NCBI GenBank assembly: GCA_017883235.1 | Contig: JADGNY010000005.1 | Coordinates: 71,180 to 119,751 of the forward strand | Source: Thermoanaerobaculia bacterium | Lineage (GTDB): Bacteria; Acidobacteriota; Thermoanaerobaculia; Gp7-AA8 | Direction: 5' to 3' | DNA: 48,572 nt | Shown here: piece after piece, positions 35,300 through 43,413 of the stretch | How the letters are laid out: each line of letters begins with the position of its first letter | Position numbering within the stretch: the first letter of the stretch is position 1 | The notes under the pieces: generated by a model | The model's database searches: none | What the model was told of the DNA's origin: nothing | The model's input: the letters and a program-made list of their open reading frames with translations, nothing else | Made by a program: the position numbers and the translations under genes

Positions 35300-35470
35300 C
35301 TACGATCCGGGAACGCTGCAAGCCGAAGAGCCGCGGCAACCCAATTGGAAGGGACCGCTGGACGCGTTCGTCTTGCAGAATCCGAGGACCGCTTCGTCCG
35401 GACGGAGCGGAAAGCGCTTCGCCTCGGGCTTCTCGTACTTCTTCTTCTCGTTGCCTGTCTGCTGTTGCAT
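35300..35470 (-). CDS. Putative RiPP precursor peptide (56 residues, three Cys in the core)
   Basis: MQQQTGNEKKKYEKPEAKRF, then PLRPDEAVLGFCK and a Gly/Ser/Cys-rich end with C32, C45 and C51 (FQLGC, SSACSVPGS). The charged N-terminal leader with YEKPE...L.PDEAVLG.CK and the small-residue core have the look of radical-SAM-modified peptides; I have seen similar KPE/EEAVL.CK leaders but know no named product. The ATG at 35470 has GGAAGGGG about 6 nt upstream; an ATG two codons earlier (35476) is too close to it. It sits 16 nt after the radical SAM gene and 21 nt before the kinase-like gene. Coding status rests on position, ribosome site and composition. Confidence 0.72.
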   Translation of the reverse strand: MQQQTGNEKKKYEKPEAKRFPLRPDEAVLGFCKTNASSGPFQLGCRGSSACSVPGS

Positions 35471-35486
35471 GGTCATCCCCTTCCGA

Positions 35487-36770
35487 CTAAAGAGCCACCG
35501 CGCTGGTAATGGAACAGCTTCCACAACTTCCCGTGCCGCATCCGCCCGCGGCAGGACGGGCCGCCGGCTCGTACGGTATGGCCGCAATCCGTTCCGCCTC
35601 TCCCGACTTCAATGCCTCGGCCGCCGAACGAACGAGCTCGTATCCCGTCCCTTCCTTGCAGTACTCGCAATCCCCGTGGGGCCGCACGGGGATGTCGAGA
35701 GTCTCGGCACGAAGGTGCGCCACCTGGCAGAGGAAGTCGACGGGCGACTCCGCGTCTCCGTTCTCGAGCTCGCCGTTTGCCGCGCACATCCCGCACATCG
35801 ACTTGAGGCCGCAGCCGTTGCACTTCGTCGGCCGGGTGGTCTTCCGCGTGCGCACGGCCAGGAGGTACTTCTCCCATCCTTCCCGGAAGTTGCCCTCGCG
35901 GACGTTGTAATGGTCGACGTGCGAGAGCACGCAGATCGAAAGGTCGCCATACGGATCGACGGCGAAGGAGTTGAGCCCGCCGCCGCACTCGTAAATCTGA
36001 CGCGGCTCCCCTTCGATCAAAACGGGCGACCCATGATCGCGTGCCAGCCGCCGCCATTCGGAAACGCGCTCGAGGTTCTCGAGATCGAGCTGCACGATCT
36101 CCGAGGGCTTCAGCCGCACCGCCAGCGGACTGGCCGAGCAGTCGATGCGCGGGTTGATCATGGCGTCGAAGGTGAACTCGACGCCGCGGTCCGTGGCCAT
36201 CTGCCTCATGAGCGGAATCTCGTGCTTATTGATCGAAAGCGCCACCGTCTTCAGTTTCAGCGGCAGCTTTCGCTCCAGCAGCAGGTCGATTCCGCGAAGG
36301 CAGCGGTCATACGATCCCGGGATTCCGGTCAGTTTTTCGTAGGTTTCCTTCGTGCCGCCGTAGAGCGTGATCTCCATCGTGAACGGCCGCAGGTCGGCCA
36401 GAAAGTCGGCGATCTTCTCCGTGATCAGCGTCCCATTGGTGAAGAGCGTGATGAGGAAGCCTTTGCGCTTGGCATAGGCGTAAATATCGAGGAAGTCGCG
36501 CCGCGCGAAAATCTCGCCGCCGGAGAAGAGCAGCCACAGGCAACCGAGCTCGGCCAGCTCATCGAGCAGCCTCTTGTGCTCGTCGAGCGACATCTCGCGG
36601 GCACGAGCCACGAAATCGCCCATCGGGAGGTTGTTGTAGCAGTGTTTGCACTCCAGCGGGCAGCGGTTGGTGACCTCGATCGTGCCATTGACCGGTACGC
36701 GCAGCGGCTCGGCCCTGCCGTGGACGGCGAGGCTGAAGTCTAAATAGGTGCCGGTTTCCATTGCGCTCAT
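35487..36770 (-). CDS. Radical SAM/SPASM peptide maturase
   Basis: A 427-residue enzyme. EVTNRCPLECKHCYNN holds the CxxxCxxC cluster (C37, C41, C44) for the 4Fe-4S centre that cleaves S-adenosylmethionine; LLFSGGEIF is the SAM-binding GGE motif. The SPASM domain starts near YECGGGLNSFAVDPYGDLSIC and continues with KCNGCGLKSMCGMCA and FLC, enough Cys for two auxiliary clusters. An unusual tail, GGCGTGSCGSCSITSAVAL, adds three Cys and looks like a peptide core itself. Enzymes of this type install thioether or C-C links on ribosomal peptides. The start (ATG 36770) overlaps the PqqD stop by 4 nt. Confidence 0.93.
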   Translation of the reverse strand: MSAMETGTYLDFSLAVHGRAEPLRVPVNGTIEVTNRCPLECKHCYNNLPMGDFVARAREMSLDEHKRLLDELAELGCLWLLFSGGEIFARRDFLDIYAYAKRKGFLITLFTNGTLITEKIADFLADLRPFTMEITLYGGTKETYEKLTGIPGSYDRCLRGIDLLLERKLPLKLKTVALSINKHEIPLMRQMATDRGVEFTFDAMINPRIDCSASPLAVRLKPSEIVQLDLENLERVSEWRRLARDHGSPVLIEGEPRQIYECGGGLNSFAVDPYGDLSICVLSHVDHYNVREGNFREGWEKYLLAVRTRKTTRPTKCNGCGLKSMCGMCAANGELENGDAESPVDFLCQVAHLRAETLDIPVRPHGDCEYCKEGTGYELVRSAAEALKSGEAERIAAIPYEPAARPAAGGCGTGSCGSCSITSAVAL

Positions 36771-37069
36771 GGTTTCGCCTCGATCGCCGCGCCGATCAGA
36801 TCCGCTGCCTCCATCGTGCCGAGAAGCTCGTCGAGGTCGGCACGGACGACACCGTCATCGGCATCGTACTCGTTGCAGATCTCGGCGACGATGGCATCGA
36901 TGTCGCGGTTACCGTCGAGGAGAGCCCAGATTCGCGCCGCCACGGGGGTGAAGACGAAGACCGAATCGAGATCGCCGACGTGATTGCGGATCGGCACGAG
37001 GATGCTCTCACTGCCTACCTGCCGCAGCGCAAATTCACCGCGGTGCGCAAACACCCGTCTGTCCGTCAT
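36767..37069 (-). CDS. PqqD-family peptide chaperone (RiPP recognition element)
   Basis: A 100-residue PqqD-like winged-helix protein that binds leader peptides and delivers them to a radical SAM enzyme. FALRQVGSESILVPIRNHVGDLDSVFVFTPVAARIWALLDGNRDIDAIVAEICNEYD shows the expected beta-hairpin, the IW.LLDG turn and the helix-turn-helix, followed by VVRADLDELLGTMEAADLI. ATG 37069 is preceded by an in-frame TTG that is less likely. It is the first gene of the minus-strand cluster; the 127-nt gap to the divergent exporter gene holds the promoters of both. Confidence 0.88.
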   Translation of the reverse strand: MTDRRVFAHRGEFALRQVGSESILVPIRNHVGDLDSVFVFTPVAARIWALLDGNRDIDAIVAEICNEYDADDGVVRADLDELLGTMEAADLIGAAIEAKP

Positions 37070-37181
37070 CAATTGTCGCCCATCCGGTCCCGCCGGTCAT
37101 TGTCACACGCGCGTGTGCGTGCGGCAACTCCTGAGCATCTGACCCGACGCTTTCATGATGCATATTATTTGACCCGGAGTC

Positions 37182-37187
37182 TACAAT
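37182..37187 (+). promoter_or_regulatory. -10-like TACAAT before the AI-2E family gene
   Basis: TACAAT ends 8 nt before ATG 37196; the bases between (TCAAAAAG) contain no ribosome site. Fits a leaderless transcript. Confidence 0.4.
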
Positions 37188-37195
37188 TCAAAAAG

Positions 37196-38287
37196 ATGAG
37201 CACGAATCCGTTCCCCGTCGCGCCGCCCGCCGCGGTCGAGGCTGATGACGCTCCGCCGATTGCCCCCCGAGGGCGCCCCTCCAACGAGGACATCGCCGCG
37301 TGGGTGATCTTCGGGGGACTGCTTCTTTACATCCTGATGCGGCACCTTGTCTCCGGCGTGGTCGGCGGCCTGGTGCTCTATCTCGTCCTCGATCGCCTCT
37401 CGCAATCATTCTCGAAGCGCATGCCGGGGAAGACGGCACGGCCGCTGGCGCTCATCCTCGTCACGCTCGTCGGCGGCGGGCTCATCTTCGGCGTCGTCGC
37501 TCTGCTCATCTCCTTCGCCCGGCACCATGCCGACAACATCCCGGCCATCATGACCAAGATGGCCGACATCCTTCAGTCGACGCGCGCCTGGCTCGGCGAC
37601 TACGGCGAGCAGCTCATCCCCGAGGTCATGACCGACGCGGAGACGATCAAGGCCGCGCTCGCGGTCTGGCTCAAGGAACACGCGGAAACGCTCAAACTCG
37701 CCGGCAGTTCGTTCAGTTACGGCATCCTGCACATGGTCATGGGCATGCTGCTGGCGGTGCTCGTCTTCTTCCGGCACGCCACGCATCATCCCGACCGCCG
37801 TCCCGGGACGCTCAGCGAAGTGCTGGAAGAGAAGGTCGAGCACTTCACGCGCGCCTTCGCCCAGATCGCTACCGCGCAGGTGAAGATCTCCGTGCTGAAC
37901 ACGGCCCTGACGGCGCTCTATCTGCTGGTCGTGCTGCCGCTCTTCGGTCAGCACATCCCGTTCGCCACGACGATCGTCTTCGTGACCTTCGTCTGCGGAT
38001 TGATCCCGATCCTCGGCAATCTGATCTCCAACACCGTGATCGTGATCCTCTCCCTCGGCATCTCGCCCGGGACGGCCATCGCCTCGCTCCTGTTCCTCAT
38101 CATCATCCACAAGCTCGAGTACCTGACCAACTCCCGCATCGTCGGCGGCGAGACCGACTCCCAGGCCTGGGAGATCCTCATGGCCATCCTGATCGGCGAG
38201 ACCGCTTTCGGCATCAGCGGCGTGGTCATGGCGCCGATCATGTACGCGTTCGTCAAACGCGAGCTGCGCGCGCGCGGGCTGGTATAG
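37196..38287 (+). CDS. AI-2E/TqsA-PerM family membrane transporter
   Basis: A 363-residue polytopic protein of the AI-2E exporter family (members export autoinducer-2 or exchange ions; the substrate here is unknown). Two N-terminal hairpins of helices (WVIFGGLLLYILMRHLVSGVVGGLVLYLVLD and LALILVTLVGGGLIFGVVALLI) are followed by a polar domain (HHADNIPAIMTKMADIL ... HFTRAFAQIATAQVKIS), then further helices with FVCGLIPILGNLISNTVIVIL and GISGVVMAPIMYAFVKREL, typical of the family. It is divergent from the RiPP cluster; there is no other transporter near that cluster, so a role in peptide export is conceivable but unsupported. Confidence 0.88.
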   Translation: MSTNPFPVAPPAAVEADDAPPIAPRGRPSNEDIAAWVIFGGLLLYILMRHLVSGVVGGLVLYLVLDRLSQSFSKRMPGKTARPLALILVTLVGGGLIFGVVALLISFARHHADNIPAIMTKMADILQSTRAWLGDYGEQLIPEVMTDAETIKAALAVWLKEHAETLKLAGSSFSYGILHMVMGMLLAVLVFFRHATHHPDRRPGTLSEVLEEKVEHFTRAFAQIATAQVKISVLNTALTALYLLVVLPLFGQHIPFATTIVFVTFVCGLIPILGNLISNTVIVILSLGISPGTAIASLLFLIIIHKLEYLTNSRIVGGETDSQAWEILMAILIGETAFGISGVVMAPIMYAFVKRELRARGLV

Positions 38288-38529
38288 CTCGGCCTGGCGA
38301 ACTGCCGCACCACGCCGAACCGCGCCGCGTCTCCCGGCGGCCGTCTTCGTTTTCACCCTCGGCGCGTGTACGCCAGTATTTTCAGGATAGCCATGCGCCG
38401 TGTCGCGATAGGCGGCATTACTTCCTGACGTTGGCACTGAAATATGATGTGCTGGTAATTAGTTATTGCGTCCAACCGCATCCAACCAAAGCCCAACGTC
38501 CTTCCAATTCAAACACTGAGGAGATTCCT

Positions 38530-41500
38530 TTGTCTCATTCGTCAAGATTCGTCTGCGTATTGGCTGCTGCCGTGATGTTCGCGGCGGTGTTTCCAGCGTC
38601 TGCCCTGACGCCCGCGGCTCACGGCAGCCTGGCGGGCGCCTACGGCAAGCTACCCCTCACCTTCGAGATCAACAACGGACAAACCGACCCCGCGGTCAAA
38701 TTCCTCAGCCGGGGAAAAGGCTACTCCCTCTTCCTCACTCCGGCCGGCGCGACCCTCCGGTTGAATGGCAGGAACGAGACGTCCGTCGTGCGCTGGCAGA
38801 CTGTCGGCGGCAACCGCAATCCGCTCATGATGGGAGTGGACCCTCTTGCCACGAAGAGCAACTACTTCATCGGCGATGACCCGAAGAAGTGGCATGCGGA
38901 TGTCCCCAATTACGCGAAGGTGCGGGCCGAGCGGGTCTATCCCGGTATCGACCTCGTCTATCACGGCAACCGGCGGCAGGTGGAGTACGACTTCGTCGTC
39001 GCGCCGAAGGCGAATCCCAACCGTATCCGCCTCGCCTTCAAGGGCATCGAATCGATGCGGATCGGAGAGCACGGCGATCTGATCCTGCACACAGCCAACG
39101 GCGACCTGATGCAGCCACGCCCGCTCGTTTACCAGGAGATCGATGGCAAGCGGCAGGTGATTGAAGGCAGCTACGCATTACTGCCGAAGAATGAAGTCGG
39201 CTTCGCACTCGGACAATACGACCGCAACCGGCAGCTCACCATCGATCCCGTCCTGCTGTATTCCACATTCCTTGGCGACACCGACCTCGATGAATGTCTC
39301 GCCATCGCGGTCGACAGCTCCGGCAATGCATATCTTACCGGCCTCGTCGCATCGACCTCGTTCCCCGGCGTCACCGGCAGCTCGATCCAGCCATCGAACG
39401 GCTTCGACTATGACGCCTTCGTCACGAAAATCAACGCCGTTGGCACGGCCATCGTCTATTCGACGTTCCTGGGAGGTAACGGCGGCAACGAATACGGTCT
39501 TGGGATCACAGTCGACAGCTCGGGCAATGCGTACATCACGGGCGCAACGAACTCGACCAACTTCCCTGGTACGAGCGGCAGCTCGATCCAATCCTCCTTC
39601 GGCGGCGGCGTCCGGGACAGCTTCGCCACGAAGATCAACGCGGCCGGCTCGGCGATCGTTTACTCGACCTACCTCGGCGGCAGCGACGACGATCTGGCCT
39701 GGGGCATCGCCGTTGACAGCTCGGGCAATGCCTACGTAGCTGGCGATACCGGATCCTCCACCTTTCCCGGCGTCACCGGCAGCTCCATCGAGCCGACGAA
39801 CAACGGCGGCGCTTTCGTGACGAAGATCAACGCCGCCGGCACTGCCACCGTCTACTCGACATTCTTCGGCGGCACGGCCGGAGCCAGCCTCGCCAGCATC
39901 GCAGTCGACAGTTCGGGCAACGCATATGTCGGCGGTTACACGGGATCGAGCGGTTTCCCGGGCATCAGCGGCAGTTCGCTTCAGTCCACCTTCGCCGGAG
40001 GCGGCGGCGACGGCATTATCTCGAAGATCAACGCCACTGGAACGGCCATCGTCTGGTCGACGTACCTCGGCGATACCGGTTTCGACGAGATTGCGGGGAT
40101 CAAAATCGACGGGGCGGGCGACATCTACGTGGCGGGCAACACCGACTCCACCTCGTTTCCAGGTGTCACCGGGAGCTCCATCCAATCGAGCAATGCCGGC
40201 GACCACGACGCGTTCGTGACAAAGATCAATGGTGCGGGCACAGCGATCGTGTACTCCACGTTCGTCGGCGGCAATGACCTGGATGTCGTGTCGTACGGCG
40301 CGTTCGCGATCGATTCCTCAGGCAACGCCTACGTCGGAGGCGGAACATTGTCGACGACCTTCGCAGGCATCACCGGCAGTTCGATCCAGCCGTCAAACGC
40401 TGGCAGCTCCGACGCGTTCATTACCAGAATCAATGCGGCGGGCACCGCATTCGATTTCTCAACGTTCCTCGGTGGCGCCGGTGACGAAACCATCGCCGGC
40501 ATCGCAACCGATGGTTCCGGCAACGTGTATGTAGCCGGCTACAGCTCCTCGACGGATTTCCCCGTGACCGCGGGCTCGATCCAGACGACCTACGGCGGCG
40601 GAGACGTCGATGGCTTCGTGGTGAAGATCGGCCCTCCGGGATCCCCTGTGATCAGCAGCATCAGCCCGTCCACCGGCCGCACCGGCGATCAGATCACCAT
40701 CACCGGCACCGGCTTCGACAACGTGCAGGGCAGCGGCAACGTCTGGCTCGGCAGCAACTACGCCGGCAGTGTCGTGAGCTGGAGCAACACACAGGTCGTG
40801 GCCACGATCGCGTCGGGCGTTTCGTCCGGCGTCGCCCAGATCTACCAGAGCGGGGTCTGGAGCAACACCGCCAGCCTGACGGTGGTCACGCCGCACATCA
40901 CCAGCATCAGCCCGTCGAGCGGCTACCCGGGCGACCAGATCACCATCACCGGCACCGGCTTCGGCTCGTCGCAGGGCAGCGGGAACGTCTGGCTGGGCAG
41001 TACCTACGGCACCGTGGTGAGCTGGAGCGACACGCAGGTGGTGGCCAGCATTGCATCCAACGCCACGTCCGGCGTGGCGCAGATTCTCCAGAACGGTGTG
41101 TGGAGCAACACCGTCAGCCTGACGGTGGTCAGACCGACCATCACCAGCATCAGCCCGTCGACCGGACGGGCCGGCGATCAGATCACCATCACCGGCACCT
41201 CCTTCGGATCGACACAAGGCAGCGGCAACGTCTGGCTCGGCAGCACCTACGGCACGGTGGTGAGCTGGAGCAACACACAGGTCGTGGCCACCATCGTCTC
41301 CGGCGCCACGTCCGGCGTCGCCCAGATTTACCAGAACAGCATCTGGAGCAACACCCTCAGCCTGACCGTGGTCACGCCGCACATCACCAGCATCAGCCCG
41401 TCGAACGGCTACCCCGCGGACCAGATCACGATCACCGGCACCGGCTTCGGATCGACTAAAGGCAGCGGCAACGTCTGGCTCGGCAGCACCTACGGCACGG

Positions 41501-42105
41501 TGGTGGGCTGGAGCGACACGCAGGTCGTGGCCAGCATCGCTTCCAACGCCACGTCCGGAGTGGCGCAGGTTCTCCAGAACGGCGTGTGGAGCGATACCGT
41601 CAGCCTGACGGTGGTCAGGCCGACTATCACCAGCATCAGTCCGTCGAGCGGCCGCGCGGGAGACCAGATCACCATCACCGGCACCTCCTTCGGAGCGTCG
41701 CAAGGCAGCGGCAACGTCTGGCTTGGCAGCACCTACGGCACGGTGGTGAGCTGGAGCGACACGCAGGTCGTGGCCACCATCGTCTCCGGCGCAACGTCCG
41801 GCGTCGCCCAGATCTACCAGGCCAGCATCTGGAGCAACACCATCAGCCTCACGGTCGTCACCCCGTCGATCACCGGCATCAGCCCGAATCACGGCACGAC
41901 GGGCACGCAGGTCACCATCACCGGCACCGGCTTCGGAACGACGCAAGGCGGCGGCCACGTCTGGCTCGGCAGCACCTACGGCACGGTGGTGAGCTGGAGC
42001 GACACGCAGGTCGTCGCCAGCGTGGCATCGGGCGCCTCCGGCGGCGTCGCGCAGATCCTCCAGAACGGCGTCTGGAGCAACACCATCAGCTTCAGCGTCC
42101 CCTAG
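38530..42105 (+). CDS. Secreted SBBP beta-propeller protein with six IPT/TIG repeats
   Basis: A 1191-residue exported protein. The TTG start at 38530 follows a GAGGAG site by 6 nt and gives a signal peptide (SSRFVCVLAAAVMFAAVFPASALT). The next ~230 residues (LTFEINNGQTDPAVKFLSRGKGYSLFL ... KSNYFIGDDPKKWHADVPNYAKVR) are the module shared with the protein at 20121-22484; about eight SBBP repeats follow (IAVDSSGNAYVTGxxxSTxFPG). From about residue 705 there are six IPT/TIG immunoglobulin-like repeats of 81 residues (ITSISPSxGxxGDQITITGTxFG ... SLTVV). The last repeat ends the protein, with no anchor. Adhesion or scaffold roles are guesses; function unknown. Confidence 0.9.
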   Translation: MSHSSRFVCVLAAAVMFAAVFPASALTPAAHGSLAGAYGKLPLTFEINNGQTDPAVKFLSRGKGYSLFLTPAGATLRLNGRNETSVVRWQTVGGNRNPLMMGVDPLATKSNYFIGDDPKKWHADVPNYAKVRAERVYPGIDLVYHGNRRQVEYDFVVAPKANPNRIRLAFKGIESMRIGEHGDLILHTANGDLMQPRPLVYQEIDGKRQVIEGSYALLPKNEVGFALGQYDRNRQLTIDPVLLYSTFLGDTDLDECLAIAVDSSGNAYLTGLVASTSFPGVTGSSIQPSNGFDYDAFVTKINAVGTAIVYSTFLGGNGGNEYGLGITVDSSGNAYITGATNSTNFPGTSGSSIQSSFGGGVRDSFATKINAAGSAIVYSTYLGGSDDDLAWGIAVDSSGNAYVAGDTGSSTFPGVTGSSIEPTNNGGAFVTKINAAGTATVYSTFFGGTAGASLASIAVDSSGNAYVGGYTGSSGFPGISGSSLQSTFAGGGGDGIISKINATGTAIVWSTYLGDTGFDEIAGIKIDGAGDIYVAGNTDSTSFPGVTGSSIQSSNAGDHDAFVTKINGAGTAIVYSTFVGGNDLDVVSYGAFAIDSSGNAYVGGGTLSTTFAGITGSSIQPSNAGSSDAFITRINAAGTAFDFSTFLGGAGDETIAGIATDGSGNVYVAGYSSSTDFPVTAGSIQTTYGGGDVDGFVVKIGPPGSPVISSISPSTGRTGDQITITGTGFDNVQGSGNVWLGSNYAGSVVSWSNTQVVATIASGVSSGVAQIYQSGVWSNTASLTVVTPHITSISPSSGYPGDQITITGTGFGSSQGSGNVWLGSTYGTVVSWSDTQVVASIASNATSGVAQILQNGVWSNTVSLTVVRPTITSISPSTGRAGDQITITGTSFGSTQGSGNVWLGSTYGTVVSWSNTQVVATIVSGATSGVAQIYQNSIWSNTLSLTVVTPHITSISPSNGYPADQITITGTGFGSTKGSGNVWLGSTYGTVVGWSDTQVVASIASNATSGVAQVLQNGVWSDTVSLTVVRPTITSISPSSGRAGDQITITGTSFGASQGSGNVWLGSTYGTVVSWSDTQVVATIVSGATSGVAQIYQASIWSNTISLTVVTPSITGISPNHGTTGTQVTITGTGFGTTQGGGHVWLGSTYGTVVSWSDTQVVASVASGASGGVAQILQNGVWSNTISFSVP
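40645..42105 (+). repeat. Six tandem 243-bp coding repeats (IPT domains)
   Basis: Units begin near 40645, 40891, 41134, 41377, 41620 and 41863; the first carries one extra codon. Units 2 and 4 and units 3 and 5 are most alike (GYPxDQ ... LQNGVWS versus GRAGDQ ... IYQxSIWS), with alternating VVTPHI/VVRPTI joints, so the array grew by duplication of a two-domain, 486-bp block. Confidence 0.88.
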
Positions 42106-42184
42106 CCGGCACGGCCGGCAGCGTTGGTTGCCCAAGGCTCGGCCAGCAGTGACGCAGGAACGTTTCTACCGCGCAGGCTCCTAG
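42103..42184. repeat. GCCGGCACGGCCGGC-family repeat, left half only
   Basis: Nearly identical to 10883-10965, beginning at the stop codon TAG of the SBBP/IPT gene and ending at CAGGCTCCTAG, the midpoint of the full element at 10883-11043. Confidence 0.85.
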
Positions 42185-42207
42185 GTTCATCGAATATCGA
42201 CTTAATG

Positions 42208-42235
42208 AAACGGCGGCCGCGAGGCCGCCGTTTTT
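42208..42235 (+). terminator. Rho-independent terminator
   Basis: CGGCGGCC (42211-42218), loop GCGA, GGCCGCCG (42223-42230) and five T follow the half repeat; it terminates the SBBP/IPT transcript. Confidence 0.9.
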
Positions 42236-42263
42236 CATTCCCCGGACACGTGCTACTACAGAT

Positions 42264-42405
42264 AGTAGATGAGCCAATAAGGAGACCGATGTGGCACAGA
42301 CACTCTTGTCTGTGCCGGTTCTCGCCAGACTCGAGATCGCAAGCCCTCAGGGGCGGGTGGCTCTGGCCGGGGCACAGACAAGAGTGTCTGTGCCACATCG
42401 GTCCC
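42264..42405. repeat. TGTGGCACAGAC-family palindrome, full copy
   Basis: GGGACCGATGTGGCACAGAC-type ends (from 42281 and up to 42405, inverted) enclose ACTCTTGTCTGTGCC/GGCACAGACAAGAGT arms. The preceding AGTAGATGAGCCAAT (42264-42278) is shared with the copy at 19921, so the element is longer than the hairpin. Confidence 0.85.
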
Positions 42406-42518
42406 TTCACCTTCGATGAATCATAGCTGTTGACCTGCGTCACAACCTGACGCCGCGCGATGCCTTATCTTGCCCCCACGTCTCTCTCTCACCCAACCGC
42501 ATCCGGAGGTTATTGAGC

Positions 42519-43382
42519 ATGCATCGATTCCGCTCGTTCCTGGCTCTCGTTCTACTCGCCTTCTCCATCCCCGCGCTCGCTGCCGGCGGCAAGGTCGACG
42601 GCTCGCTCACCGCGAACGGCAAGACGTTCGCGCTCAAACATGCATACGCGCAGACGAAGAAAGATCCGTTCGACAAGAAGAAGAGCGTGATCGAGGTGAT
42701 CGTCACCGATCAGGAGCTCTCCCCTGCCGCTGCCTCCGACGAGTTCGAGCTCATGAAGGCGCAGGACAAGCAGCAACTGAGCGGCTTCACGGCCACGATC
42801 GACGCCGACAAGGCGGTCATCAGCGCCACCGTCTTCAGCCCCGCCTTCAAGAAGATGAAGCAGTTCTCCGGCGTCGGGATGCAGAAGGCAGACCTGACGG
42901 CGATGACCGGCGAGCGCATCGCCGGCTCGATCACGATGGCCAAGCCGGACGACTTCTTCGATGAGAAGTATCAGTACAACGCTACGTTCGATCTTCCCGT
43001 CGGCAAGCCCGCCGGTCCCCCGCCACCGTCCGTCCTGAAGGGGACACCGCTCCCCGCCGGCGGCGGCGAGCCCGGCAAGGCGTACATGGCCTACCTCAAG
43101 ATCCTCGCCGGCGGCGACATGAAGGCCTTCCTCGGCAGCGTCGCCGCGGCGCGCGCAAAAGATGCGTCATCCGATCCCGACTTCAAGAAGATGTTCCCAC
43201 TCATTCAGGCGATGCAGTCGAAGGACATCAAAGTCACCGGCGGCGCCATCGACGGCAACCACGCCACCCTCCTGGCAACAGGAAAGGACGACGACCAGGT
43301 TTCCAACGGCACCATTACCATGGTCAAAGAAGGCGGCGCATGGAAAGTGGAGAAAGAGGCGTGGAAGACGAGTAGCGAATAG
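42519..43382 (+). CDS. Secreted hypothetical protein, two-domain
   Basis: A 287-residue exported protein. MHRFRSFLALVLLAFSIPALAAGG is a signal peptide; GGAGG about 11 nt before ATG 42519 is its ribosome site. The first domain (GSLTANGKTFALKHAYAQTKKDPFDKKKSVIEVIVTDQEL) is a pattern I associate with secreted proteins of Acidobacteriota and relatives; a PPPP linker leads to a second domain (MAYLKILAGGDMKAFLGSVAA ... HATLLATGKDDDQVSNGTITMVKEGGAWKVEKEAW) that looks like a DUF4878/NTF2-like fold. No catalytic residues are evident. It is monocistronic, followed by a minisatellite. Confidence 0.78.
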   Translation: MHRFRSFLALVLLAFSIPALAAGGKVDGSLTANGKTFALKHAYAQTKKDPFDKKKSVIEVIVTDQELSPAAASDEFELMKAQDKQQLSGFTATIDADKAVISATVFSPAFKKMKQFSGVGMQKADLTAMTGERIAGSITMAKPDDFFDEKYQYNATFDLPVGKPAGPPPPSVLKGTPLPAGGGEPGKAYMAYLKILAGGDMKAFLGSVAAARAKDASSDPDFKKMFPLIQAMQSKDIKVTGGAIDGNHATLLATGKDDDQVSNGTITMVKEGGAWKVEKEAWKTSSE

Positions 43383-43413
43383 CGGTGAGTCTCGACGAAA
43401 CAGAGTCGTGCTC

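Noticed and set aside
38430-38460. Sigma-54 promoter (TGGCAC) before the SBBP/IPT gene
   Set aside because: The GG-to-GC spacing does not give a -12 element.
37300-38529. In-frame 5' extension of the SBBP/IPT gene
   Set aside because: It overlaps the AI-2E family gene out of frame; the TTG at 38530 with a ribosome site and signal peptide is the natural start.
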